From positions 21,438,551-21,502,550 of the forward strand of contig OX637391.1 in assembly GCA_951799425.1 (NCBI GenBank): a stretch of 64,000 nt of DNA, read 5' to 3'. The notes under the pieces are model-generated. The model saw only the letters and a program-made list of their open reading frames with translations, was not told the origin of the DNA and searched no databases. The translations under genes were made by a program, and so were the position numbers. This document shows positions 24,346-35,159 of the stretch, piece after piece. The DNA is from Ilex aquifolium (lineage: Eukaryota; Streptophyta; Magnoliopsida; Aquifoliales; Aquifoliaceae). Numbering within the stretch: the stretch's first letter is position 1; each line of letters starts with the position of its first letter.

Positions 24346-25362
24346 TGGTGGTTGGGCTGCTGGTACCTTTCTGGCGGTCTGGATCGGCCCCTGAGGTGGA
24401 TAGACTGGGCAATGCATCCGAAGATGTCCCACATCTCCGCATGCAAAGCAGGATCGTGGGATAAAACCGGCTCTAGTCTGAGTGTCTCCCTCTCCTCGGG
24501 CTGTCAAAAGTCGCTGTCCCCCTGTCTGATCTGGGCGACGGTATGGTGTCGGTCTCTGTGCCCCACTAGTGCTAGCACCCTTCCGTATCGGACCTCCTCT
24601 CGAGAAGCCCTGTCGTCGCTGGCTATCCTCTATGTCTCTCTCTACCAGTGCAGCTCTGTCCACCAAGTCCCCAAATTCACGGATCTTGAGAGCCACCAAC
24701 TTCTCCCTAATAGCCGGCCTCAGACCCTGCTCGAAGCGCTTGGCCCTGTCGGCCTCAGTAGATATAAATCCCATAGCATAACGGGAGAGCTCGTCGAACC
24801 GCCTCTCATACTCAGCCACGGTCATACCACCTTGTCGTAATGCAAGAAAATCCGCCTTCATTCGGTCTCTGACTGATTCAGGGAAATATTTATCTTGGAA
24901 AAGTTGATCGAATTCTTCCCAAGTGAGTATGTCGGTGTCCTTTCTCCTCTTTATGGCATCCCACCAATAGTCGGCCTCCCCCTCAAACAGGTAGGTCGCC
25001 AAACCCACTCTCAACTCCTCGGCAACTCCCATGCCGTCACAGATCTTCTTCACTCGGCGAATCCATCTATCCGCCTCCAAAGGATTGGAGCTCCCTTGGA
25101 AGTTGGGTGGTCGTTGTCGTAAGAATTCTCGAAGAGCTATCATCCTTCGGTCTCCGTTCTCATTGCCCGATACTTGAGCGAGAGGATGAGCTCCACCATT
25201 GTGGTTATTGTTACCATTTTGGTTTTGTACCAAAGTGGTGAGCTCCCTCAAGCATTGGTAAATGCCTTGCATGGCATCCGGAGGTGGTGGTGGTGGTGGA
25301 TTCGCTTGACCTCCACGGCCACGCCCACGTCCGCGTCCCCGTGTCCCGTCCATCCTGCACAT
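24268..25362 (-). CDS. Gag protein of the Tekay-like element
   Basis: About 364 codons from ATG at 25360-25362. It starts with an arginine/glycine-rich segment ([11 protein letters not shown]) and a proline run, then the retrotransposon gag core ([47 protein letters not shown]), and a CCHC knuckle, [14 protein letters not shown], near residue 308. Gag forms the cytoplasmic particle that packages element RNA. The final 30 or so codons are probably out of the ancestral frame: a one-base gain in the CCCC run (plus-strand GGGG at 24342-24345) separates gag from protease, whereas the related frame at 10724-11542 reads through without a shift. A programmed frameshift is possible but less likely. 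Confidence 0.88.
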   Translation of the reverse strand: MCRMDGTRGRGRGRGRGGQANPPPPPPPDAMQGIYQCLRELTTLVQNQNGNNNHNGGAHPLAQVSGNENGDRRMIALREFLRQRPPNFQGSSNPLEADRWIRRVKKICDGMGVAEELRVGLATYLFEGEADYWWDAIKRRKDTDILTWEEFDQLFQDKYFPESVRDRMKADFLALRQGGMTVAEYERRFDELSRYAMGFISTEADRAKRFEQGLRPAIREKLVALKIREFGDLVDRAALVERDIEDSQRRQGFSRGGPIRKGASTSGAQRPTPYRRPDQTGGQRLLTARGEGDTQTRAGFIPRSCFACGDVGHLRMHCPVYPPQGPIQTARKVPAAQPPPRGLHRSDRYKLTPPAAPTKGEYLL

Positions 25363-25538
25363 CAATCTATAATTTAGTTCCCTTGATGTGCCAGATATAA
25401 ACTATAGTGATATGTAGGATGTCTTGATTTAAGCACAAGGCATATACAAAATTTAACTTAACAATTTCCCCCACCCTAAACCTACATCTCTAGTGGTAAT
25501 CCATAACCTACAGCTCCCATGTAAGATCTAAAGCCTAG

Positions 25539-25550
25539 GCTCTGATACCA
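25539..25550 (-). other. primer-binding site, initiator tRNA-Met
   Basis: This reads TGGTATCAGAGC on minus, 4 bp inside the 5' LTR. Confidence 0.92.
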
Positions 25551-25818
25551 AATTTGTAACACCCCAAAACACACCCTGGACGGCATTACATTGTAGAACA
25601 TTCACATCATGAGAGCACTAGAATAATCCATCAATAAATAAGACTTCATAAAGTCATCCATAAAATTTACAGTATTATCCCAAAAGAATAGACCCATTTT
25701 GGCCTTTACATTCCAAAAATCACATAATGTAGCGCAGCGGAAATAACAAAAGAAAACTAGACCTTACAAGGTTCAAAATGAATATCCTAGTCTAGTACAA
25801 AAAGGAAAGGAGGTCGCT

Positions 25819-25910
25819 CTATGCGTCCACCTCGGGGTCCACGTTCCCTTCTACGAGAGCTTCCCAATGTCCCGGCTCGTCAGTTCCGAGCTCCTCCTCT
25901 AGACAAAGAC
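25819..25910 (-). other. conserved 92-nt LTR exon in the 5' LTR
   Basis: The acceptor CATATTTCAG ends at 25911. The frame reads CLEEELGTDEPGHWE and ends VDPEVDA at TAG (25819-25821). Joined to exon 1 through the donor at 26712, the codon just before the junction is TAA, so spliced RNA has no AUG-initiated frame across the junction. Confidence 0.55.
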
Positions 25911-26878
25911 CTGAAATATGTTGTTTGTAGGGGGGTGAGCACGAAGCTCTGTAGCAACATTCCTCCCAAACTCTAACAAGGTTTATAAAAGCATATAAAA
26001 TGGCCGGTCTCATTTCACAAATAGCATATATAATCTTTGAAGTAAAACATGGACATTTTAGTAGATCTCAAGTTTAAGGAACAACAGTAATTGAATGAAT
26101 AAGTGAAACCACTATAGAGTTAGCAAACCATTTCCAAATATAATCCAGTCCACCATACACAGTTTCCAACAATTCTTTCGGTAGGTGGCATACTTTAGGG
26201 TAACCTCCACCTCCGTTTAGATCGTCTTTGATTCTCAAGCATCCTTACAAGGAACATCTTGAGAATGGGTGAGCATCCTTACAAGGAACCTCTCACTCTT
26301 GTGTATCACAAACAACCTCAACCAAGCTTACAATTCCAATATTGATTTCAATTTACAATCATCTATCCAAACTCCCCCAAAATATATCATGTAATAATTC
26401 CACAACTAACAAAGAAAATACATGAGATCACAATAACATCATTGTTCTACCCAACACAAAGCACTAAGGGTTCGAAAATCCATAATAAAGAAAGCATTTA
26501 AGAAAGAAATACATCACTCTCCAAAAATGAGGATTTTAAAACTAGAGAAGAAATTTCATGGGTATTAAACCCTAGCTTTGTTCAAAACATGTAATCTTTG
26601 CCAAAAAGCCTAAGAGATGATGATTTCATAGCATATATATACCATTGATAGCCAAAACATACATATATAAATACCCTAACCTCAATGTAAGAGAGTGAGA
26701 GAAAACCCCTACCTTATGCTCTTGAAGAAACCTAGGGTTTGAGTCTTGAATCACTTGTGAACCCTTTGTCTTTCCTTGTTTTTCACCTTTGATCTTGTGT
26801 TTTTCTCTTCCCCTCTTTCTCTCTAATGTTTTCTAGGGTTTTAAGGTGTGTAATGAAGGCTAAGGGGATGGCAAGAAG

Positions 26879-26886
26879 TATTTATA
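26879..26886 (-). promoter_or_regulatory. LTR TATA box
   Basis: On minus this is TATAAATA within CACTATAAATACTTC. Transcription should begin about 30 bp further along the minus strand, near 26850. The leader from there to the donor at 26712 contains no ATG. Confidence 0.7.
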
Positions 26887-27320
26887 GTGGGGGAAAAACC
26901 GGCTGTTCGCGAACTAAAATTGTCTGATTTTTTACAGTGACTACCGGTAGTTAAACTATGACTACCGATAGTTCGACTATTCTGGGCACTGGACTACCTG
27001 TTGACTACCGGTAGTCCGAGTACACTGGGCACTTGACTACCTGTTGACTACCGGTAGTTGATCCCAGATTTGCCTACTTACTTTATTTTTCATTTCTAAT
27101 CTATTCCAATCTCTTCCAAAACCATCCCAAACCTCTCCAACATATATTTCTACCTCAAACCTATTTAGTACAAGTTCTAGGACATAAAATTTCATATTTT
27201 CACATACTAAAACTAAATTTCAAATATTATTTCCTCGAGTTATACTATATCAACATTTTTAAAACAATTATTTACTATATATCTATATACATATATAAAA
27301 GAAAAATGCGGGGTGTTACA

Positions 27321-27800
27321 CTTTGGTGACTACCAAACCATAGCATAATATATATATGAAATCAAAATAATAACAGTATATAAACTATTATTTTAATATC
27401 ATGATATAATGAATATTAAAATCAATTATGCGATTCGATATCTATGAGTCATTCTAGTTGGGTCACTTTAGTGACTACTAAACTATATCATAATATAGAT
27501 CTCGAATCGAAACAATAATTTTAATATCTCAATCATGGATATTAAATATCAATTAAATGATTTAATATCTATGTATCATTCTAGTTGGGTCACTTTGGTG
27601 ACTACCAAACCATATCATAATATAGATACGAAATCGAAATAATGTCATCATATAAACTATTATTTTAATATCTCAATAATAGATATTAAATATTAATTAT
27701 ATGATTTGAAATCTATGAATCATTCTAGTTGGGTCACTTTGGTGACTACCAAATTATATCGTAATATAGATCTCAAATCAAAATAATGACTTTAAATAAA
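27321..27800. repeat. copia leader tandem repeats, right part
   Basis: This continues the array cut at 19039. Further units begin at 27449, 27576 and 27720. Joining 19039 to 27326 restores a 145-bp unit, which confirms the insertion point. Confidence 0.82.
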
Positions 27801-28384
27801 TCATAAGATTAATAATAATCCATTGCCAACTATTCATCATTATGACACACAAGATCTTTCATTAGACCTAAATAGATCAATCAATAAATAAAATCTTGTG
27901 CTTTAATAAAATTTTATACATTATACAGAATATCATGAATATATGAATCACTCAAAGTTCCATGATCTGTGCTTAGAATCTAAAGACAACATAAAATATT
28001 TTTGGGTCTTTTAATATAGCCAATATATATTAGCCAACAAACAAACAAAACTACAAGTGGAACACTCTGCCACATATTACGATTCATTGCACATAAATTA
28101 GATGACCAACAATTAACTATGACATAGACACCTGTTGGTAGATTACCCATACTAACGTTCTGGGGTTACGTGAAGTTAAACAATTAAAGAAACTATTATT
28201 AACTGAATCTCAATGATTCTGATCATGTGGGCTTTCCTTGCTGTACTATATATGTGGGTGACATAAATCGTACAAAAATCTAGAGTCCAAATACAAGTTT
28301 AGATCTAGATTCATTCTACGGTTCACAACGATGGTAATTAAAAATATATTTCTTTAATGGAAAATCACGAGAGTTCATAACACA

Positions 28385-28397
28385 GGCTCTGATACCA
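28385..28397 (-). other. copia primer-binding site, initiator tRNA-Met
   Basis: On minus this reads TGGTATCAGAGCC, 2 bp inside the copia 5' LTR (28400-28867). Confidence 0.88.
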
Positions 28398-28399
28398 CA

Positions 28400-28867
28400 T
28401 GTAAAATTTTGTTTGATCAAAGAAATCAATCAAACCCTAATTTCAAGATCTAGAACAATCATGATTTTCACATACTCATATTGCGGAATTAAAACATCAT
28501 AATATATATACCTGGAACCATTATTACAAACCTTGAATTACTTGAACAAGAATTGAACCATCCTTTGGTGTAGCTCGGAAATCGGTTTCTCTCTCCTAAC
28601 CTTTATTCTTACGATACACAATTCGATGGGGCATGTGTATATTTATAGGTAGAGAGAGGACCAGTTCCCTAGTTCAACATAAATTCTACTTCTCATCAAA
28701 GTAGAACATCAGGAAATCACTTCTTCTCATTGACCAATCAAAAACCATGAGTTATACCAATTAGATTAGGATTGGTAACCTTATCATTATCTAATCCAAA
28801 TTAATTATCTGATAATAATCAGTAAAATCACATGTGCCAAATCATGTGGGCCACATTAATTCTTACA
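28400..28867 (-). repeat. 5' LTR of the copia element
   Basis: This 468-bp copy is about 97 percent identical by eye to 3334-3801. On minus it holds a TATAAATA box (CCTATAAATATACAC form) near 28640. Confidence 0.92.
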
Positions 28868-28926
28868 ATGTATTGTAAGAGTTGCTCTTTTTGTTTTTTT
28901 TTTTTGGGGGAGGGGGGACATCTCTG

Positions 28927-28950
28927 TGTGTGTGTGCGCGCACACACACA
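28927..28950. repeat. 24-bp alternating purine-pyrimidine palindrome
   Basis: (TG)5 CGCG (CA)5 is a perfect palindrome of alternating purine and pyrimidine, of the class that can adopt Z-DNA or a cruciform. A T-run and a G-run lie just upstream. It sits in the RCC1-family intron beside the copia insertion. Confidence 0.75.
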
Positions 28951-29125
28951 TAGGGGGCAGTCTCATTTTTGTTTGACGTGCTTGTTTGTTTAGTTATGGC
29001 AACCTTGTTTTATTGAACCTGTGAAGCCTATTAGCAAAGATGTAGAAGTTATAATTTTAGGCCTTCTGATTTTATCAAATTGCAGCACAAATAAGGAGAG
29101 AATTTCATCCATGTTTTTTTTATAG

Positions 29126-31425
29126 TGGCTGGAATTTACGATGCATGGATTCTGGCTATATGCACCATTTTGTTGGTGCTGATGCCTCTTGCATAAGTTG
29201 GGGCCATGCGCAGTCGGGGGAGCTGGGATATGGACCTAATGGGCAAAAGTTTGTTTCTCACGTAAATTGTTTCAGACTTATATTTTGAGTGACTTTTTTG
29301 TCTCCTTATTTTCTCCTTTGTGTCTTTCTGCTTTGTAGATCTTCTGCACTCTCCAAAAAAGTAGACACTCTTGAGGGCATGCATGTTATAAGTTTGGTAC
29401 TTAAGATGCATACTTGAATGTTTTTATCCTTTAAACGTACTAACTGGCCTTATTTTTTTGTTTTAGTGTTGCTTGTGGATTCGCCCACTCTCTGGTGGTA
29501 GTTGATAGAACAAATGTCGGTGATCGACTTGATCAGGTAGAACTCTACATACTAGGCATAACAGATCACGGTTGCCCTTTTTCCAGTTTCTTATTGACTA
29601 GTTTGTGGTTCTATACTTGACAACATACATATTGATCAACTTCACAAGTTACAAAATTATATGAAAAATCCTATACATAATGGGGGTCGAAATAAAAGAA
29701 ATTTTGAAGCAGTGGGATGTATAGATGCAACTAGTGCTTTGAGGATAAGTTGTTTTGCAATATGAAGGTGTTAAATGGGGAGTTTTCAGGATTTAGTTCC
29801 TATGGATCTTGATTCCCTAATGATCCAAATACTATAACAATGTGATGTTTTCAGTGGAATGCTTTATTTGATTTGGTTATTATTATTGGGTAGAGCTATT
29901 CCTACCCCTTAAATATCCTTCCCCACCTCATTTAACTCAATCTCAAACTACTAAGTTCACCCCATGTATACCCACCCCATTAGTGTATAATCCATCCGGT
30001 CTATACCCACCCATCAATAACTAAGGTCACCCCATATTCTCTTCATCCATCATATATTCTACCCATAAACTAGTCTTCCTCCCCCAAGATTTCCTATTCC
30101 TATCCCATCTCACACACACATTTGTGTTGTCCATTCGTATTTTTAACTTAATTATTTTTGTCCCTTTATTTTTATTTAAGTTATTATATTTTTCAATTGT
30201 ATATGAATATTATCTATTGCATTTTAGATAGGAGATGCCATATGGATGATATAGTTCAGTTTGCACTAGATATTATCAATTGCATTCATGTACATGTATT
30301 GTATTTTAGGGTTTTAATATGCATTTTGAATAATAGTTTTTTAATCTTATATTTTATGTTTTTTTTTTTTATATTTATTACGAATATTTTCGATATATAA
30401 TATTATGCTTGTATATAGGTGAATATTATGAGTTTTTGATTAACACGGTATTTTTGATTAATGGTTTATGTATAAATGGGGTGAACTTAGTCATTATTGG
30501 GGTGGGTATAGATGTGATGGGTTTAGTTTTGAAATTAAAAAATTAAATGAGGTGGGAAAGGATGTATAAATGGTGGGATAGTCTCACCCATTATTATTTT
30601 AGTGTTTTGCTATTGCTTTTTGTTCTCTGTTTTATTTAGAAGGATATCTAGTAATCATTGTTTTTTTTTAAATTTGGACAGCTTGATGTCTATGATGGCA
30701 AAGCTTCTGGCGAAGGTATGGTCATGTACTAGTTGTACAATGTTGAGCTTATCTAGAATCGACCTTAATCAAATAATCAGTGTCTCGTAGGAGGCAGTGT
30801 TGACCTGAAAAGTTTTTGGCTGCCTGGGACATACATTTTGATACCTAAGTAGTAGTGTAACTTGTTCTGACTAGACGGAGTTACATATTAAGGCAAAGGC
30901 CCAGGTATCTGCCCGGGGTTGACTGGGACCTCTACCATGTCGAATAAACTTTATGATACTACTTGATCTTTTAGTCAGAAGTTCGAATATAGTCTTGGGA
31001 GTAGAAAAATATAAGAACGATTGATTTCTGTATTCTTTTTTTCTGCAGTGAGTGAAGAACCTGGGAGAAAAATTCCAGTTTCTAAAAAAAGTACCAAAAA
31101 GGGTGCTGCTACTAAAACATCTGAGAGCAACAAGAAGAGGAAGAAGTCAAAAGAATCATCAGAGTCGGAAGATGAAGATGAAGATGAAGATAGTGATGAA
31201 AACAATGATGACAGCGAAGCAGAGTTGAATGGGAAAGCAGACCACAAGAGGCAACGCGGTGGAAAAGCTTCTGGCAGAGGTCGAGGCAAGAGTGCTAGCA
31301 AGCCCACTGCAGAGCCTAAAAGCAGCAGCGGGTGTGGGAGGGGCCGCCCTCCTGTAGAGAAGGGCTCACAGAGCACAAAGGGAAAAGGAAATTCAGGGAA
31401 GAGGGGAAGACCCCGGAAGCTATGA
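29126..31425 (+). CDS. RCC1-family protein (RCC2/TD-60-like), last five exons
   Basis: Inferred exons: 29126-29248, 29339-29391, 29467-29536, 30682-30715 and 31049-31425 (TGA). The first three encode the final RCC1 beta-propeller blade, including WNLRCMDSGYMHH, CISWGHAQSGELGYG and ACGFAHSLVVVDR, followed by LDVYDGKASGE. RCC1-type propellers bind chromatin or small GTPases; the substrate here is unknown. The last exon is a disordered lysine-rich and acidic tail (a D/E-rich run around 31163-31225) with two AT-hook-like cores (CGRGRPP, KRGRPRK), which fits a nuclear protein. The 5' exons are not in the window, so the intron before 29126 probably contains the whole retrotransposon nest. Oddity: after the second exon the in-frame splice point is followed by TTTGGT rather than GT, so that junction may be damaged. 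Confidence 0.8.
29888..30589. mobile_element. Mutator-like MITE in the RCC1-family intron, 9-bp TSD
   Basis: A 702-bp element has imperfect inverted repeats of about 100 bp (GGGTAGAGCTATTC at the left, GATAGTCTCACCC at the right). Perfect 9-bp duplications ATTATTATT lie at 29879-29887 and 30590-30598. Inner arms share GGTGGGTATA and GGGGTGAACTTAG. There is no transposase. A 9-bp duplication with long arms points to the Mutator superfamily. Confidence 0.85.
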
Positions 31426-32995
31426 GCTACTACAATTTTCCTCTTGGGTATGTTATTTCTCGCTTAGTGGACTATTGTACTTACTGCTGTATTCACAGCG
31501 ATTTCGCATTGTTTTTGACGTTTTAGTTTTGACAATGTTCTGTTGGTGATCATAGGGGAACTATTGTGCTGAGTGCCGGGGGAAAAGAGTAATTAATGTG
31601 TTTGAGAAGGTTGCCTTCTATCCAATTTTCTAATTTTGGAAGAAGGGAGACCGTAAATTTTTCCCTTATGATTCAATTCTTAGTGAACTAATGGCAAAAC
31701 TGCTTATATGACGAGAGGTTTGGTGTTCTCTTTTTTTATTAGTAATAACTTCTAGTGTTTTTTTAATTTTTTTGTGGTTCAACGGCAAGGGTGTTTAGAC
31801 AAGTTTACAGTTTATCTTGACTAATTTTTTTATTTAGTCTAGTTAAAGGTAGATTATTCACATTTGGACTTGGACTAGGGTATTCATGAGGGAATAATTC
31901 TCTCATGGTCTGGTCCTAAGAGTTGTCAAGATTCGAATCAAGAATATTTGAATTTACACTCATATTTGAACATTGTACACACGTTAGAGGAAGTTATATC
32001 TGTCTTAGTTTTCTCAAAAATCTCTATTGTTCTTCAATTTCTTAGCTTTCTGTTATGTAATAAGCTTTGACTGTCATAGTTTACCTTGTCTAAATATAAG
32101 AAACGAAATTATCACACTTTGTGATTTTTCGAAAATTTAAGCAACCTTAAAAACTCCATAAACACCAAAAAGCGACCTAACGTGAAATAATGCTACTCCT
32201 TGGGTTGACCAAAACATCTTTGGGCCCTACTTACTTGTTCATTGGGTGTGTTAGGAAATCTAATTGATATAGAATTGATTCTTCCACGTTTCTATGAATC
32301 CCCGAAAGCAGAAACAAAAGGAAATCAGTCCACTGGATTGTTATCATCTTCCTCACCACCACAACCTTTATACGTGGCCACCAATCACTCCACTGGATTC
32401 CCTACTTGACGTTGCAAACTAACTTTGCCATCCCAATAATTCAGTGGGGACCAATTGGGATGAGGACCAGCAAAAACAAATGGCCAGAAATTAAGGTCAA
32501 AAAGGAAAGATCATTCAAAGGATTCATCCACTATCTCTACTAGACTAGGATCAGAGTTGCCCGAGTTCAAAGATCATTCAAAGGATTCATTGACTCGGAT
32601 TAGAGTTGCCCAGTGTTCGAATCAGAGTTGTTCCGAGTTCAAAGATCATTCAAAGGATTCATTGATTCGGATCAGAGTTGTTCTGAGTTCTAATCTTAAT
32701 AATCTTTTGAGGTTAGATCACGAAGAATTTATCACTTATGAATATCATAATCCGAGCATGGATAATCTGCCTTTGACTGGATCGGAGAGGAGATTAATCG
32801 AGGTGCAAGAAAGCTAACTCGAATATTTTTTACCATTCAACCAAAAAATAAAAAAATAAAAACCTCTTGCTTCTATATTCTAATAGATTAATACACACAC
32901 ACAAAGGGATAAAAATAAAGAAAAGATTTCATTGTCTTTTGTTTGGTCAAAGGTTTCTAATGCAGATTTGTTCTGACTGGCCACCTTGATTAATC
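31426..32995. other. intergenic: RCC1-gene 3' UTR, then P450 3' flank
   Basis: No gene is recognised here. The first few hundred bases are probably the 3' UTR of the RCC1-family gene. A 72-bp tandem repeat (about 32510-32700) contains GAGTTCAAAGATCATTCAAA at 32563 and 32635, with a partial copy before; it keeps an 86-codon frame open (32557-32817), which I do not take as a gene. Confidence 0.5.
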
Positions 32996-35159
32996 TTATG
33001 TTTGTCCATCATAATGTTTAGCCTGCAGGCAAAGAGCATTTTTCTTGTGCATTGTTATACCAGGTATCACATCAGTGTCTATATCTTCCTTCTTCATCTC
33101 AGCAGGTAGTTCCCAATCAAATGAGTAGAGTAAATTAGCAAGTGCATGCTCAACTAGTATTGAACCCATGTGTATTGCAGGACAGATTCTCCGACCAGCT
33201 CCAAAAGGAATTAACTCAAAATGTTGTCCTTTAAAATCAATATCACTGTCCAAAAATCTTTCAGGCAAGAACTCATCTGGGTTTTCCCAAGCTTCAGGGT
33301 CTCTTCCAATGGCCCATGCATTCACATAAACTAAGGTTTTGGGTTGGATTTCATACCCATCTATAATGCATTTCTGAGTAGTTTCTCGAGGAACTAGAAG
33401 TGGAACAGTTGAGTATAATCTCATTGTTTCTTTGACCACTGCCTTGAGATAAGGAAGGTTTTGAAGATCATCTTCATCTACTTTACCTTTTTCTACAACC
33501 AACTTTCTAATTTCTTCTTGCACTTTCTTCATCACTCTAGGGTTTTTCATCAGTCCCGTCATAGCCCAGACTAGAGTGGCTGCACCTGTGTCCGATCCAG
33601 CAACCAACATATTCTGCCATAAAAATGGAATAGAATAAAATAGGGTAATTATCATTTAGACTCCGACATATCTTCAATGAAGGCTGAAGCCCTCCAAACA
33701 TTACTGACACCATATAATGCAATTTTATTAAATTATTCGTGATATATTTTAAGAAAAATTTCGTCTACATTCTTTTTAGATAGATATATCTTCAATAAGA
33801 CCCCCTCTATTTTTTGAATTTTAATATGTAAAAAAAATATAAATTTTAATCGACTTGAATCGAATTTTAATTGACGCTAACAACTGAGGTTGAACTTGAA
33901 ACGACTCGAAATTTAATACGTTAAATTTTTTTTTAATATGCTCAAATTCTAATGCATAAAAAAAATAAAATTTAATAAGTTCGAATCAAATTTTAATTGG
34001 ATCAGAGTTTAATATGTAGAAAAATAAATTTTAATCGACTTGAATTTTAAACAAATTTTATGTAAAAAGATTGTTTGGGATTTATGTAGAGGTAAAGAAT
34101 AGGGTGTCAATGATATTTTGGATAATAAAAGAGGTCTGATTGAAAATATGTCTATGTAGGGACGTGTGGATAAGAATTACCCAATAAAATATTAAAGAAC
34201 TTTTTTTTCTCCCCTCAAATTATAAGAGTAGAAGTTCTAGGAACAAGAAAAAGTTTGAAGTTAATGATATTTGTTACCATGAGAACGGCTTTAATGTGGT
34301 CGAAATTGAGATCAATGGAACACAATTGATCTTCTTTCAGTTGAAGCAGGATGTCGATGAAGTCCTCTTGAGTACCTTTTGTCTTCTTTTGATCTGGATG
34401 ATCATCGATAAGTTGTTGGTAGAACGCATCCATTTCTGTAAAATTCTGCTCAAGCCGAGAACGTAATCCAGTGAGTTTATCAATCCAACCAAAGATCGGA
34501 AAATGGTCTGATACAAAGAGGATTCCAAACATGGCCTGAGTTTCATTAAGTAGTCTATGAAATCTACTCCTCTCAGCCCCTTCATCATCATACCTTTTAC
34601 CAAAAGCAACTCTACAGATAGTAGCACTTGTGAGAGACATTACTATGTCACTCAAATTTGTCAGCTTAGATGAAGAAGCTTGTTGAGATATTTTCTTGAT
34701 CATTCGACCAACTTCATCGTCACGAATGGGACGAAAGGATTGTACTCTTTTGGAACTAAAGAGATTGATAATACAAATTTTTCTGATCTCTTTCCAGTAG
34801 TCATTGTAGGGTGCAAAAACCATGTCTAGGCCATTATAAGACAGTTTTTGCTGACCAACCAAGGCAGGCCTGCTAGAAAATGCGAGGTCATGGGTTTTCA
34901 AGACCTCTTTTGCTATTCTTGCTGATGAAACTACGAGGGTTGGTACAAAACCAAGACGCAAGGACATGAGAGGGCCGTATTTCTTGGAAAGTTGCCATAG
35001 GTATTTATGGGGGGCTGAGTTATCGATCTGGTGTAAGTTTCCGAGGAAGGGTAGTCCTGAAGGACCTGGAGGACGAAGCAGTTCGTTATTTTTTATGTAC
35101 TTAGGAAGAACAAAGAAGAAAATAATAGGGAGAGCTAGAACACAAAAGAGTAACAACAT
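32996..35159 (-). CDS. cytochrome P450, CYP71 clan (CYP71/CYP83-like), two exons
   Basis: Exon 1 is 35159-34278 (294 codons) and exon 2 is 33613-32996 (205 codons plus stop). A phase-0 GT-AG intron separates them (ATG|GTAACA and GGCAG|AAT), giving 499 residues, the normal length. The N-terminus is a hydrophobic ER anchor (about residues 1-20), followed by the proline hinge PPGPSGLPFLGN. The I-helix oxygen-binding motif is AGSDTGAA, the K-helix is KETMRL (ExxR), PERF is present, and the heme loop is FGAGRRICPA with the cysteine ligand. The usual Gly after the cysteine motif is Ala here, common in this clan. Such enzymes are ER-bound monooxygenases of specialised metabolism; the substrate cannot be read from sequence. 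A TATTTAAAG box lies about 70 bp upstream of the ATG (near 35230). Confidence 0.93.

Larger units (their letters stand above)
19040..27320 (-). mobile_element. Tekay/Del-like chromovirus Ty3/gypsy element, TSD CTTTG
   Basis: An 8.28-kb element with LTRs at 19040-20804 and 25555-27320, flanked by perfect CTTTG duplications (19035-19039 and 27321-27325). On minus the order is LTR, primer site, gag, protease, reverse transcriptase, RNase H, integrase, chromodomain-like tail, purine tract, LTR. The LTRs differ at roughly 15-20 positions by eye (about 1 percent), so the insertion is recent. This copy is damaged: a gag/pol frameshift, an altered protease active site and a nonsense codon before the chromodomain. 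Confidence 0.96.
25555..27320 (-). repeat. 5' LTR of the Tekay-like element
   Basis: The LTR is 1,766 bp. On minus the order is U3 with CTACCGGTAG palindromes (three perfect and one mutated, about 26939-27060), TATA box, AUG-free exon 1, donor at 26712, an 802-nt intron, acceptor at 25911, the 92-nt exon, then a 3'-UTR-like AT-rich end. Reading through the intron, a 64-codon frame beginning MRPAILYAF also reaches the same stop. Confidence 0.93.
3334..28867 (-). mobile_element. decayed Ty1/copia retrotransposon split by nested insertions, TSD ATGTA
   Basis: The two 468-bp LTRs at 3334-3801 and 28400-28867 begin TGTAAAATTTTG and end ATTCTTACA. They are flanked by perfect duplications ATGTA (3329-3333 and 28868-28872). 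On the minus strand the order is LTR, initiator-Met primer site, tandem-repeat leader, gag, integrase, reverse transcriptase, purine tract, LTR, which is the copia order. All coding parts carry many stops. The two LTRs differ at about 14 sites by eye (about 3 percent). A solo LTR at 5,652 and a gypsy element at 19,040 are inserted into it. Confidence 0.93.

Noticed and set aside
24331-24840. 169-codon plus-strand frame
   Set aside because: It is a shadow of the gag gene on the minus strand.
30975-31376. 133-codon minus frame with a Ser-rich run
   Set aside because: It is the reverse-strand shadow of the D/E- and K-rich last exon of the RCC1-family gene.
32557-32817. 86-codon plus frame with repeated FKDHSKDSL
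   Set aside because: The repetition comes from a 72-bp DNA tandem repeat. There is no family match and no promoter or context for a gene.
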